Positions 15,880-25,024 are shown, numbered from the stretch's first letter. The stretch: 64,000 nucleotides of DNA from Lachnospiraceae bacterium (GCA_017470935.1 JAFUXG010000021.1:1-64000), one strand, 5' to 3'. The notes: a model not told the origin generated them from the sequence alone. Numbers and translations are program-made.

Positions 15880-16695
15880 ATGAAATTATTTGTATTTAAT
15901 GAAAACAGCACAGTGCAGGATGTGAGAGATTATTTTGCACAGCATAAGGGAGGAACGAGTAGCAATTTTCAAAGTGATTGTAAAAAAATGCAGGACGAAA
16001 GAGCTCGATTTAAGGAAAAGGAATTGTCTATATATGACAAGCGTAATGAGCTTTCAAAGGAACATGAAATAGCTGTATATGGCTATAAGGAAGCCCGACA
16101 ATCTATAAATAGTGATGATGATTATAACAGATTATTAAGAGTTATAATCGGACTTCCTGAGAATAAGAATTTTCCTGATTGTCAAGATGGTTATTATCGA
16201 ATTGAGCAAAGCTTAAATGTAAAAGATGCACCAACGCTTCTTTTTGTGCCGATTGTGACTAAAACTAAAAATTTGATAGAGCCGATAGACATGCTGCAAA
16301 TTGATGCAAAAGATACATTGTATGATTTGATAGATAGGGCGATAGATATATTGAAGTCGTTGGATATAGGTGATGTTAATAAAAAGGTATTTGTAAAGAT
16401 ATTAGAAACACTTTTTACTAATAATCTTTCTTGGCATAATGGTTCTGACTTGGAGCTGGAGGTAAAGCTGGATTGGTTAGTTAAAGCGTTAATTAAAGCA
16501 TTGCAAGAACCTGACGAAAACAATGCGATATGTCACAGAGATTATGTTAAGGAAATGCTATTGTTGATGCTAACGTCTAATGTGGCAGAATATAGTGCCA
16601 CTGATACATACAGCAGTGTGGTAGAAGAATTACTTCAAAGATTACAGAAAAAGTATTCTGATGCACCAATTGATGAAATAAGGAAGAAATTGTAG
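15880..16695 (+). CDS. Uncharacterised helical protein (271 aa)
   Basis: 271 residues, not recognised. The protein has no signal peptide or membrane segment. The N-terminal part (QSDCKKMQDERARFKEKELSIYDKRNELSKEHEIAV) looks like a coiled coil; the rest is predicted helical with repeated charged and Leu/Ile-rich helices (IDMLQIDAKDTLYDLIDRAIDILKSL). ATG at 15880 is chosen since GGAGGG (15865-15870) is ideally placed for it and would be downstream of the alternative ATG at 15859. Base composition is more AT-rich than the neighbouring RNA methyltransferase gene, which hints at later arrival. It could be a phage-defence or accessory protein, but nothing supports that directly. Confidence 0.55.
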   Translation: MKLFVFNENSTVQDVRDYFAQHKGGTSSNFQSDCKKMQDERARFKEKELSIYDKRNELSKEHEIAVYGYKEARQSINSDDDYNRLLRVIIGLPENKNFPDCQDGYYRIEQSLNVKDAPTLLFVPIVTKTKNLIEPIDMLQIDAKDTLYDLIDRAIDILKSLDIGDVNKKVFVKILETLFTNNLSWHNGSDLELEVKLDWLVKALIKALQEPDENNAICHRDYVKEMLLLMLTSNVAEYSATDTYSSVVEELLQRLQKKYSDAPIDEIRKKL

Positions 16696-16730
16696 AAGAA
16701 GTTGTGATTTTGTAAGGACGGTATGTAATA

Positions 16731-17888
16731 TTGCGACAAGTTGAGTTGATTGCCACCTGTCATTTTGGCTTGGAGGCAGTGTTGAAAAGGGAAATTAATA
16801 ATCTCGAATATGAGATAGTTGAGGTGTCAGACGGACGCATTACATTCAAGGGTGATGCGTCCGCTCTTGCTAGAGCGAACATTTTCATACGCACCGCAGA
16901 GAGAATAATGCTTAAGGTGGGCAGCTTTCATGCTGAGACCTTTGATGAATTGTTTGAAGGTGTTAAGGCGCTGCCATGGGAGGAGTATCTTCCCAGTGAT
17001 GCCAGGTTCTGGGTTACAAAGGCTGCAACTAACAAATCCAAGCTGTTTTCAGCTTCAGATATCCAATCTATTGTAAAGAAAGCCATTGTGGAGCACCTTA
17101 AGAAGGTATACCGCATAGGATGGTTTGAAGAAAATGGTGCTGAATACCCTATACGAGTTTTTATAATGAAGGATGAAGTAACGGTTGCATTGGATACATC
17201 AGGAACCTCACTGCATAAGCGGGGATACAGACAGCTTGTTGGCAAAGCACCGATTTCAGAGACCTTGGCGGCTGCGCTTATTATGCTGACACCATGGAAT
17301 AAGAACAGGCTTTTGGTGGACCCATTTTGTGGCAGTGGAACATTTCCTATTGAAGCGGCACTTATTGGAGCAAATATCGCGCCTGGAATGAACAGGGAAT
17401 TCACTGCTGAGAATTGGAAGAACATAACACCTAAGAAGCTGTGGTATGAGGCAGTGACAGAGGCAGAGGACAGTATTATCCGGGATGTTAAGATGAATAT
17501 TCAGGGCTATGACTTGGATGGCGGTATTGTTAAATGTGCTATGCAAAATGCCAGGGACGCAGGTGTGGAGGAGCATATTCATTTTCAGCAGCGTGACATG
17601 AAGGAGCTGTCAAGCCCTAAGAAATATGGCTTTATCATAACTAATCCGCCTTATGGGGAGAGGTTAGAGGATAAGGAGGCGCTTCCTGAATTATATAGGG
17701 AAATGGGTAAGGCCTTTGATAGGCTCGATACATGGTCAAAGTTTATCATAACCTCCTATGAGGATGCAGAGAAATATCTTGGGCGCAAGGCTACTAAGAA
17801 TCGTAAGATATATAACGGAATGATCAAGTCATACTATTATCAGTATATGGGGCCTAAGCCGCCAAAAGCAGATTGTAAGGAGGCATAA
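16731..17888 (+). CDS. THUMP-domain 23S rRNA (guanine-N2)-methyltransferase, RlmL/YpsC type
   Basis: 385 residues. An N-terminal THUMP RNA-binding region (about 1-160, including FEGVKALPWEEYLP) is followed by an SAM-dependent methyltransferase domain with the substrate-base motif TNPPYGERL (about 307) and the SAM site VDPFCGSGTFPIEAAL (about 198). This matches the RlmL-N/YpsC group, which methylates N2 of a guanosine in 23S rRNA. Start is TTG at 16731 with AAGGA upstream, giving LRQVELIATCHFGLEAVLKRE, the expected family N-terminus. A weak short intergenic part separates it from rdgB. Confidence 0.9.
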   Translation: MRQVELIATCHFGLEAVLKREINNLEYEIVEVSDGRITFKGDASALARANIFIRTAERIMLKVGSFHAETFDELFEGVKALPWEEYLPSDARFWVTKAATNKSKLFSASDIQSIVKKAIVEHLKKVYRIGWFEENGAEYPIRVFIMKDEVTVALDTSGTSLHKRGYRQLVGKAPISETLAAALIMLTPWNKNRLLVDPFCGSGTFPIEAALIGANIAPGMNREFTAENWKNITPKKLWYEAVTEAEDSIIRDVKMNIQGYDLDGGIVKCAMQNARDAGVEEHIHFQQRDMKELSSPKKYGFIITNPPYGERLEDKEALPELYREMGKAFDRLDTWSKFIITSYEDAEKYLGRKATKNRKIYNGMIKSYYYQYMGPKPPKADCKEA

Positions 17889-18043
17889 ATGTAAGGGGGG
17901 ATGAATGATAAATGTATGATAATCCTTCTGGTCAATATGATGATTTAATGGGATATATACAGGATATGTTATGATGATCATGGCAGCCTGGCTTCAATAT
18001 AATGGTGAATAAGTAATACAGATATAAGAAAGGACCACAACAC

Positions 18044-18634
18044 ATGGAAAAACTGGTATTTGCAACAGGTAATGAAGGTAAGATGAAAGAGATACGCATG
18101 ATCCTTGGGGATATGGATTATGAGATATTATCTATGAAGGAAGCAGGGATCACTGCAGATATTGTTGAGGATGGAAAGACCTTTGAGGAGAATGCAGAGA
18201 TTAAGGCAAAGGCTATAAGTAAGATGGCAAACTGCCTTGTGTTAGCTGACGATTCAGGACTTGAGGTGGACTATATGGATAAGCAGCCGGGAATCTATTC
18301 TGCAAGATGGCTTGGTGAGGACACCTCTTATGATGTGAAAAATCAGAAAATAATAGATAATCTTGCGGGGGTTCCGGATGAGAAAAGAACAGCCAGATTC
18401 GTGTGTGCTGTGGCGGCTGCATTTCCTGATGGAAGGGTTATAACAAAGCGGGGAACAGTAGAGGGAATTATCGGCTATGAGCAAAGGGGCGAGAATGGAT
18501 TTGGCTATGACCCCATTTTCTTTCTTCCTGAGTATGGAAAGACAACAGCAGAGCTTCCGCCGGAGGAGAAGAACAAGATCAGCCACAGGGGAAGAGCGTT
18601 AGAGCAGATCAAGGAAGAGCTGAAGAAGCTGTGA
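18044..18634 (+). CDS. rdgB: XTP/dITP diphosphatase (RdgB/Ham1)
   Basis: 196 residues, normal length. Hydrolyses dITP, XTP and ITP to monophosphates and so keeps deaminated purines out of nucleic acids. Motifs: FATGNEGKMKEIRMIL (N-terminal phosphate-binding), DSGLEVD, GIYSARWLG, GFGYDPIFF and SHRGRALE. All family-signature positions are present. AAAGGA stands before the ATG. The gene is followed by a YfcE-type phosphoesterase, a gene order seen in many Clostridia. Confidence 0.95.
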   Translation: MEKLVFATGNEGKMKEIRMILGDMDYEILSMKEAGITADIVEDGKTFEENAEIKAKAISKMANCLVLADDSGLEVDYMDKQPGIYSARWLGEDTSYDVKNQKIIDNLAGVPDEKRTARFVCAVAAAFPDGRVITKRGTVEGIIGYEQRGENGFGYDPIFFLPEYGKTTAELPPEEKNKISHRGRALEQIKEELKKL

Positions 18635-18680
18635 TATGATGCATTTATAATGTTGGCTGATTAGCAATAATAGAAAAAGG

Positions 18681-18726
18681 TAAATGCTTGCGAAAATATA
18701 GAAATATGTTTGTAATAGGCATTTAC
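18681..18726. repeat. Imperfect hairpin, possible degenerate foldback repeat
   Basis: GTAAATGCTTGCGAAA and its imperfect partner TTTGTAATAGGCATTTAC form a stem. TGCTTGCGAAA and AGGCATTTA resemble the ends of the elements at 5815 and 54255, so it may be a third, decayed copy. Confidence 0.4.
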
Positions 18727-18770
18727 GATAGTATTATTATATGATTATTATCAAAGCTGAGGAAATGCGT

Positions 18771-19286
18771 ATGCGGATACTTGTAATTAGTGATTCACAT
18801 GGAAAAAATGATGACGTGAAAAAGGTGATAGAGCAGGTGGGTGATATTGACATGTTCATCCATCTGGGGGACGTGGAACGCGGAGTTGATTATATAAGAG
18901 GCTTGACGGATGTTGAGACCCATATTATCTCCGGTAATAATGACTATGCGTTAGACCTTCCGGATACGGATTCATTTATGATTGCTGATAAAAAGGTGTT
19001 CATCACCCATGGACATAGGTTTTATGTGGGCGGTGGTGTTGATCACCTTAGAGAGTTTGCAATTCAAAATGGTTACGATATTGCCATGTTTGGGCACACC
19101 CATGTACCTTTTCTGGAGGTGGGCGAGGAAGTCACCATATTGAATCCGGGGAGTATCTCATATCCAAGGCAGGATGGGAGAAAGCATACATTTATGATGA
19201 TAGATGTGGACCCCAAGGGCGGGTTCCACTACAATGTGGGTACTCTCAAGTCTTCATTTAGGGATGTGTATGAGGGATTTTTCTAA
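18771..19286 (+). CDS. YfcE/MJ0936-family metallophosphoesterase
   Basis: 171 residues. A calcineurin-like phosphoesterase with the metal-binding series ISDSHG (near residue 7), HLGDVERG, GNNDY, THGHRF and GHTHVPF...NPGS. All expected Asp/Asn/His ligands are present. Members cleave phosphodiesters (YfcE, cyclic nucleotide analogues), but the natural substrate is unknown. ATG at 18771 is preferred: GAGGA (18759-18763) is 7 nt upstream. It most likely forms an operon with rdgB, though a small hairpin repeat lies between them. Confidence 0.88.
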   Translation: MRILVISDSHGKNDDVKKVIEQVGDIDMFIHLGDVERGVDYIRGLTDVETHIISGNNDYALDLPDTDSFMIADKKVFITHGHRFYVGGGVDHLREFAIQNGYDIAMFGHTHVPFLEVGEEVTILNPGSISYPRQDGRKHTFMMIDVDPKGGFHYNVGTLKSSFRDVYEGFF

Positions 19287-19297
19287 ACTCTGTATAT

Positions 19298-19348
19298 CAT
19301 GAGAAGTACTTCGTACATTCTCATGATCTCGAAAACTTCGTTTTCTCG
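19298..19348. other. Two hairpins between the phosphoesterase and RNA methyltransferase genes
   Basis: CATGAGAAGTAC-TTC-GTACATTCTCATG (19298-19325), then CGAAAAC-TTC-GTTTTCTCG (19330-19348). Both share a TTC loop. No clear T-run follows. They may end transcription of the rdgB operon or belong to an intergenic repeat. Confidence 0.4.
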
Positions 19349-19493
19349 TTATCTTATCGGGTAATAGTAAAGTCTGCGCTGCGCTTGACCTTCCTTTCCT
19401 GACCATAAGATATACTATGTGGAAATGCAGGTTTAATAAGATAGAACATGGCAGGAAAACTTGAAGAACAGAAATATGCGAGGAATCAATAAG

Positions 19494-21311
19494 ATGAAAA
19501 AAGGACAGATCGTAGAAGGAATTGTGGAACGTTATACCTTTCCCAACAAGGGATATGTGAATGTCGAAGACAGGTGGATATGTATAAAGGGCGCACTTCT
19601 TGGACAGAAAGTGCGTTTTTCTATTAAGAGGCTGAAGCATGGAGCTGGTGAGGGCAGGCTTTTGGAGGTTTTGGAGAAGTCTTCTTTGGAGGATGTGGAG
19701 CCTTCCTGCCCACATTTTGGAGCCTGTGGAGGCTGCGCTTACCAGACCATGAGCTATGAAAATCAACTGCGGTTAAAAGAGGAACAGGTGAAAAGACTGC
19801 TGGATAATGCAATTTTAACTGTGGATAAAAATGTGGAAAGTGTTGATAACTCGTTGGTTCAGATGGGTGATAATAGCGCTGATGAGGATAATGAGATGGA
19901 TGTGCCGCAGTTTTTCGGAGAGGATATTGCCGACAATCTTGGGAAAGAACACCCACAGAGAGCATATATATGGGAGGGGATTAAGGGAAGTCCTGTCACC
20001 ACTGCATATCGCAACAAGATGGAGTATTCCTTTGGTGACGAGTATAAGGATGGACCACTATCCCTGGGGATGCACAGAAAAGGGGGATTCCATGATATTG
20101 TGACCGTTGATCAATGCGTAATTGTAGATGATGATTACAATGCTATTATTCGGGCAGTCAGGGATTTCTATGAGGAGAAGCAGGTGCCATTTTATAAGAA
20201 AATGCAGCATGTGGGAATGTTAAGGCATCTGGTGGTAAGGCAGGCGGCCTGCAGTAAGGATATACTTGTTAATCTTGTTACGACCACAAGAGATGATCTG
20301 AGAGAAGATGTTGTTGCAAAAAAAGATCTAACCAGAGAAATCAGAGAAACGATTGCACAAGATGATCCTAACACAGATAATGTTTTATCTGATGGCAGCG
20401 ATGAAGTGAACGTGGACATGACAGGTGTTCAGGATGTTAATGATGAATTACAAAAAGAGCTGTCGGATAAATTATATCTTCCTGAATTACAGGAACGTTT
20501 GCTGTCACTTGATTTGTATGGAAGGATAGTGGGCATTCTCCACACATGGAATGACAGCCTTTCAGATGCAGTTGTACCCCAAAGGGTGATTACTTTATAT
20601 GGGAAGGACTATCTGTATGAGGAGATATTGGGACTTAGGTTCAAGATTTCTCCCTTCTCATTTTTCCAGACCAATACAAGAAGTGCTGAGGTGCTATATG
20701 AGACAGCCAGGTCTTATGTTATGAGTATGGGGATATGTGATATAAGGGAAAAGGATGAGTTGAAGTCAAATGACAGTTATAACATACAAAACGATAGTAA
20801 TGAAGATAGTGTTTCTGATGCGGATGATACGATGGCTAAAGGAGAAGCTTTAGCTTTGAACAGCTTTAAGGACAAGGTCATATTCGATCTGTACAGTGGC
20901 ACAGGGACCATAGCCCAGATGTTAGCGCCTGTGGCAAAGAAGGTTGTGGGAATAGAGATCGTAGAGGAGGCTGTTGAGGCAGCAAAGGAGAACGCGGCAT
21001 TAAATGGTCTTACAAACTGCGAATTCATTGCTGGTGATGTGCTTAAGGTGCTTGATACTGTAGAGGACAAGCCGGATATCATAGTGCTTGACCCGCCAAG
21101 GGACGGCTGCAATCCTAAGGCATTAGAGAAGATAATCGCCTACGGGGTTCCTGAAATGGTCTATATCTCCTGCAAGCCCACAAGTCTGGCAAGAGACTTG
21201 GTTACACTTCAGGCTAGGGGATATAGAGTGGTTAAGGCTTGTGCCGTGGATCAATTTCCGGGGACGTTGCATGTTGAAAGTATTGTATTGCTGTCAAAGG
21301 TGATATGTTGA
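19494..21311 (+). CDS. 23S rRNA (uracil-5-)-methyltransferase, RlmD family, with acidic insertions
   Basis: 605 residues; relatives are usually about 450-480. An N-terminal TRAM domain (GQIVEGIVERYTFPNKGYVN) is followed by the iron-sulfur cluster motif CPHFGACGGCAYQ and the SAM-binding domain (VIFDLYSGTGTIAQML, about 465). The catalytic motif is ISCKPTSLARDL, and LDPPRDG contacts the target base. It makes 5-methyluridine in 23S rRNA. Three long acidic, low-complexity insertions are present (about residues 105-145, 275-325 and 420-455 of this start); none resembles a known domain. ATG at 19494 is chosen because GAGGA lies 10 nt upstream. Confidence 0.88.
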   Translation: MKKGQIVEGIVERYTFPNKGYVNVEDRWICIKGALLGQKVRFSIKRLKHGAGEGRLLEVLEKSSLEDVEPSCPHFGACGGCAYQTMSYENQLRLKEEQVKRLLDNAILTVDKNVESVDNSLVQMGDNSADEDNEMDVPQFFGEDIADNLGKEHPQRAYIWEGIKGSPVTTAYRNKMEYSFGDEYKDGPLSLGMHRKGGFHDIVTVDQCVIVDDDYNAIIRAVRDFYEEKQVPFYKKMQHVGMLRHLVVRQAACSKDILVNLVTTTRDDLREDVVAKKDLTREIRETIAQDDPNTDNVLSDGSDEVNVDMTGVQDVNDELQKELSDKLYLPELQERLLSLDLYGRIVGILHTWNDSLSDAVVPQRVITLYGKDYLYEEILGLRFKISPFSFFQTNTRSAEVLYETARSYVMSMGICDIREKDELKSNDSYNIQNDSNEDSVSDADDTMAKGEALALNSFKDKVIFDLYSGTGTIAQMLAPVAKKVVGIEIVEEAVEAAKENAALNGLTNCEFIAGDVLKVLDTVEDKPDIIVLDPPRDGCNPKALEKIIAYGVPEMVYISCKPTSLARDLVTLQARGYRVVKACAVDQFPGTLHVESIVLLSKVIC

Positions 21312-21406
21312 GAATGGGGAAAGCTGGCAGAAATATTGAAAGTGTTAGTATTGCTTATGAATTATATTCATTCTAACTTAAAATAGATAATTCAAGCTGA
21401 GCTTGG

Positions 21407-21450
21407 GACCATTTATTTTTGAAAGATTGAAAGTGAATGGTCTTTTTTGT
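21407..21450 (+). terminator. Terminator after the RlmD-family gene
   Basis: GACCATTT...GAATGGTC followed by TTTTTT. Confidence 0.65.
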
Positions 21451-21508
21451 ATGTAATTAAGTATTATGTGTCAAAATAAGATTATCAAATATCCTAGGAG
21501 GAATGAAT

Positions 21509-22360
21509 ATGAAGAAAGTTATTACATCACAGTTATTAGAAAATTACAGATTGTTTTTGAATGAACAGGAGAAGAGTAAATCTACCATACAAAAGTATAT
21601 GAGCGATCTAAATAAGCTTACCGGATATGCTGATGGCAGAGAACTTACTAAGATGCTTTTGATAGAGTATAAGGACTATCTTAGGAATGAGAAGAAATAT
21701 AAGACCAGCAGCATCAATTCCTATCTTGTTGCAGCAAATCGTTTCTTTGATTATATGGAGTGGTATGACCTGAAGGTGAAACCATTTAAGGTGCAGAAGG
21801 AGGTATTTGTTCCGGAAGACAGGGAGCTTTCGAAAGAGGAATATAAGAAGCTGCTTTGGACAGCAGCTGCTTGTAAAAAAACAAAAATAGGAATGGTAAT
21901 ACAGACCATATGTGCAACTGGAATTCGCATCAGTGAGTTGTCTGCCATTACAGTACCGTCAATAAAGAGAGGTGTTGTATTTATATATAATAAAGGAAAA
22001 GAACGCCAGGTGCTGTTGTCGAGAGATATACAATTAAAGCTTCTTCAATATATCAGAAAGAATGGTATCAAGAGTGGAGCCGTGTTTCAGACAATATCCG
22101 GAAAGCCGCTTGACCGCACTTATGTCTGGCGGGAAATGAAAAAGCTATGTGATAGCGCTGGTGTAAATAAGAGTAAGGTTTTTCCGCATAATCTCAGACA
22201 TCTGTTCGCAAGAACATTTTACAATCTGTATAAGGATATAGCAAAACTAGCTGATATATTGGGACATAGTAATATTGAAACCACGAGGATATATATAAGA
22301 GAATCAGGTGTGGAATATATGAAACAGCTGAATAGCTTAAAACTTGTGTTAAAAATGTAA
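21509..22360 (+). CDS. Tyrosine recombinase
   Basis: 283 residues. The N-terminal SAM-like core-binding domain (about 5-90; NYRLFLNEQEKSKSTIQKYMSDL) and catalytic domain carry the full active site: Arg in TGIRISEL (about 142), Lys in NKGKERQV, HNLRHLFART (HxxR), His in LGHSNIETT and the nucleophile Tyr in TRIYIRESG. So it should be active. This size fits XerCD-like or cassette recombinases rather than a large phage integrase. ATG at 21509 has AGGAGG 7 nt upstream. A 30-bp palindrome begins right after its stop codon, and an almost identical one lies 1.5 kb downstream. The intervening DNA is decayed. Confidence 0.9.
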   Translation: MKKVITSQLLENYRLFLNEQEKSKSTIQKYMSDLNKLTGYADGRELTKMLLIEYKDYLRNEKKYKTSSINSYLVAANRFFDYMEWYDLKVKPFKVQKEVFVPEDRELSKEEYKKLLWTAAACKKTKIGMVIQTICATGIRISELSAITVPSIKRGVVFIYNKGKERQVLLSRDIQLKLLQYIRKNGIKSGAVFQTISGKPLDRTYVWREMKKLCDSAGVNKSKVFPHNLRHLFARTFYNLYKDIAKLADILGHSNIETTRIYIRESGVEYMKQLNSLKLVLKM

Positions 22361-22390
22361 ATATCCACATAATGATTATTATGTGGATAT
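22361..22390. repeat. Palindrome directly after the recombinase gene
   Basis: ATATCCACATAAT-GATT-ATTATGTGGATAT, a perfect 13-bp dyad. The near-identical palindrome at 23836 has the loop complemented (AATC), i.e. it is the same sequence in the opposite direction. It could be a terminator without T-run or a recombination site. Confidence 0.7.
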
Positions 22391-22803
22391 CATTTACAAC
22401 AAATATAATAATAACATTTTAGTGGTATAAATGCAAATACTTTTACATAAAAATCCAGTCGACGTTATAATATTTGATACATAAATACGCAATTTTGGTC
22501 ATACAAGGGTTTTAACCTTTTATGCAATTCATCCTCTGATTGTTTAGAGAGGCGGGAAAAACCATAGTCAGTATACCTTGATATCAATTCCGGATATGGT
22601 AAGGCATATATATAGTACTTTCATTGCGACATCAATAGAAGCTTTTTTGATTATAGGTAATATAAAATCCTCAAAAATAACTAAACCTATTCCTTTTAAA
22701 TCAGGATGATTGCAGCCCATAGCCTTTTTCATCACATACAGTAAAATTAGTTATATCAATGTTGTCATTTGGTGATGTACCTATATGTGTACAGCAGAAT
22801 AAG
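22391..22803 (-). pseudogene. Decayed coding remnant, minus strand
   Basis: Between about 22795 and 22575 the minus strand reads in two frames. The first gives CTHIGTSPNDNIDITNFTVC and a stop; after a frameshift it continues as HPDLKGIGLVIFEDFILPII and more, ending at KVY. I cannot name the parent family. No intact gene was seen in this 413-bp stretch. Confidence 0.35.
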
Positions 22804-22986
22804 TCATTTTTTAGCATCTTCTTCCCTTCGTATCTCTAACATTTTTTTCTCTAGTTCATGTGCCTCTTTGCGCAATTTCTCGTGATCAGGTGCAGGAGTA
22901 CTCAATATTTGCTCAAAAATCGCCTTACCCAAATCAGGAGGAAGATTAGTCATGCTTGGTTTTCCGTATCTTGTAGAATAAGCCAT
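22804..22986 (-). CDS. Small uncharacterised protein
   Basis: About 60 residues starting at MAYSTRYGK (ATG at 22986 with GGAGGTG upstream). The C-terminal half is a charged helix (HEKLRKEAHELEKKMLEIRREE), likely a coiled coil or partner-binding tail. No family is recognised. Located in a decaying accessory region between a gene remnant and a broken ATPase; it could be an antitoxin-like partner, but no toxin is evident. Confidence 0.45.
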   Translation of the reverse strand: MAYSTRYGKPSMTNLPPDLGKAIFEQILSTPAPDHEKLRKEAHELEKKMLEIRREEDAKK

Positions 22987-23138
22987 ATAGTACACCTCCA
23001 ATCATTAATTATAAAGTATTTATAGCGTTTCATCTAACTACTATTATTATATGTCACATCAAAGTTATTATCAAGAAATAAAGATGGTTTTTCAATAAAA
23101 TTTCATCAGTATATGAATTTAATATAATAATTCTTGTT

Positions 23139-23721
23139 TTATTTTTTTATCAAGCATTTCTTGCCCTGGAATGCGAAACCGTACTTAAGAATTCTATCCT
23201 CAGGAATGCCATGTGCCATAAGATCTGCTGCATACTGGTGTATCCTCCAACTTCTCACGAATTATCATATCGCACTTTAGATAGCCTGATGCTAAGAGCA
23301 GGCTCCACACTGCATCTATATCATTATCAAGTTGGTTGAAAATGATCTGTTCATAATTATTATATAGTCTAGCGATAAGTTCATTAATAACTTCCTTGGT
23401 TTTCTCATAGGTATCCTGTTTCACTCCGGCAAATGAGAGAAAGATAACAGGATATGTTCCCTGAAGCTTTCTGAATTTCTCATCCTTCCATACATCAAGC
23501 CCTTCAAAAAGATCACTTCTTCCTTCGTACTTATTGGAGAAGAAATAATCCAGCATGCTCATGGTAAGTGTCTTTCCGAAGCGACGAGGACGGGTGATCA
23601 ATGTAACTGTATCCTGTCCATTCTACCAATCTTTGATAAATGATGTTTTATCAACATAGAAACAATTATTCTCTATCAAACTTGCATAATCCTGTGCACC
23701 AATTGAAATTGTTCTAGGCAT
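23139..23721 (-). pseudogene. Broken AAA-ATPase-like/PD-(D/E)XK protein
   Basis: The N-terminus reads MPRTISIGAQDYASLIENN and continues to TSFIKDW, where an in-frame TAG (23633-23635) interrupts it, then goes on as DTVTLITRPRRFGKTLTMSM, the P-loop region of the AAA-ATPase-like family (PF09820). After the Walker region, about 300 residues are missing: the frame slips near 23230 and the family C-terminus appears (DLMAHGIPEDRILKYGFAF). So three lesions are visible: a nonsense codon, a large internal deletion and a frameshift. Intact relatives carry a C-terminal PD-(D/E)XK nuclease-like domain and are abundant in Lachnospiraceae and Bacteroidetes. A good AGGAGG still precedes the start. Confidence 0.85.
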
Positions 23722-23835
23722 TATCGCACCTCCTTAAGAAAACCAACCCAAATATATAACTAATAATATTATCTGCCCATTTAATACACATAATAAATCA
23801 AATTATATGGTTTGTCACTTTGTTTTCGTAAGGAG

Positions 23836-23864
23836 ATATCCACATAATAATCATTATGTGGACA
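23836..23864. repeat. Second copy of the palindrome
   Basis: ATATCCACATAATAATCATT followed by ATGTGGACA; dyad TCCACATAAT-AATC-ATTATGTGGA. It forms the right boundary of the decayed region that begins at the palindrome at 22361. Confidence 0.7.
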
Positions 23865-24013
23865 TGTTAATTACTCATTACAAAATAGAAAATGTACCTT
23901 GATAATTGCATACTTTACATTAGGTTTTTCTTGACAAACAAGAACATATGTTCTAATATGCTATTATAGAATATTTTTAGATATTGTTTGTGGTTTTGTT
24001 TAAGGAGATGCCT

Positions 24014-24976
24014 ATGGATAAACTTTATTCTGATTTTGCATATGATGATGCATTTCGGACTGCAGAAACCGAATGCGATGATCTGCTGATTCCCTTTGTG
24101 AATTATTTTCATAATGAAAGCTATGGAAGTTCAGCGAAGATTATAAGAGGGCGCAACGAACATTTTATAGAACATCCGGATCATTCGGAGGATAAGAGAA
24201 TTACGGACTCGTCCTTTACGATTGAAGATTATGGCAAGAGGCGGGAGTATCATTACGAATGTGAGAGCAAGGCGTATGATGATACGGTTTTGGTCCGCAT
24301 GTTTGAATACGATGCACAGATTGCTTTGGATCATGCAGATTTAGGAAAACATTGTCTGCATGTGGATATTCCATATAGTGGAATCCTTCTTTTGAGAGGG
24401 AAAGGTGATTTTGATGAGGCGGATATCGAACTATCTACACCGGGTGGGACGGTAAGATATCCTGTAAGAGTTAGACGTATGTCGGAATTGAGTCTTGATG
24501 ATATATTTGAGAAACATTTATATCTATTGCTTCCGTTTTATATTTTTAATCTTGAGAATGAATTGGATGGAATGGATACGAATTCGGATGAATTGGAGAA
24601 ATTCTCTGATCTATACAGGGAGATCATTTCAAGGCTTGAGAAGGAGACGGAAAAAGGGTACTTGTCGTTATTTTCTTGTAGTGTTATAATAAGCTTAATC
24701 CACAAGATTGCTTATAAGATGACAATGAAGCGAGAGAATGTGCAGAAGAGAGTAGGTGATATCATGGGTGGAAGAGTTTTGGATTTGGAAGTGATCAAAG
24801 CGCATCGTGAGGGAATAGTGGAAGGAGAAGCACGTGGAGAAGCACGTGGAGAAGTGCGTGGTGAGGCACGTGGCAGGGAGAAGAGCATTGCCAGACTTGC
24901 TGAACATTATATGTCACAAGACCCAACGCTGGAGAGATCGAAGGCACTCGAGATGGCTGCAAAGATACTGGGATAA
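24014..24976 (+). CDS. Rpn family recombination-promoting nuclease/putative transposase
   Basis: 320 residues. The N-terminal part (DFAYDDAFRTAETECDDLLIPFVNYFHNE) and the REYHYECESKAYDDTVLVRMFEYD block match the PD-(D/E)XK nuclease core of Rpn/transposase_31-like proteins, with ECESK as the (D/E)xK-type motif. Near the C-terminus lies a short tandem repeat EARGEARGEVRGEARGRE. RpnA homologues cut DNA and stimulate RecA-independent recombination; many Clostridia carry dozens. ATG at 24014 is chosen: AAGGAG (24002-24007) is 6 nt upstream, while the ATG at 24008 touches it. It stands alone and ends at a strong terminator. Confidence 0.8.
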   Translation: MDKLYSDFAYDDAFRTAETECDDLLIPFVNYFHNESYGSSAKIIRGRNEHFIEHPDHSEDKRITDSSFTIEDYGKRREYHYECESKAYDDTVLVRMFEYDAQIALDHADLGKHCLHVDIPYSGILLLRGKGDFDEADIELSTPGGTVRYPVRVRRMSELSLDDIFEKHLYLLLPFYIFNLENELDGMDTNSDELEKFSDLYREIISRLEKETEKGYLSLFSCSVIISLIHKIAYKMTMKRENVQKRVGDIMGGRVLDLEVIKAHREGIVEGEARGEARGEVRGEARGREKSIARLAEHYMSQDPTLERSKALEMAAKILG

Positions 24977-25024
24977 AGGAATCAGGATAGATATATTTGA
25001 ATAGGATGATATTAGGATACGAAC

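Noticed and set aside
17912..17974. Possible 20-aa ORF after the THUMP methyltransferase gene (MYDNPSGQYDD...)
   Set aside because: It has a G-rich stretch upstream but is very short, has no recognisable features, and the following region has no signal of coding; not enough to list as a gene.
24833..24880. Short tandem DNA repeat as a regulatory array
   Set aside because: The repeated GGAGAAGCACGTGGAGAAGC units lie inside the Rpn coding region and encode the EARGEARG stretch common in that family.
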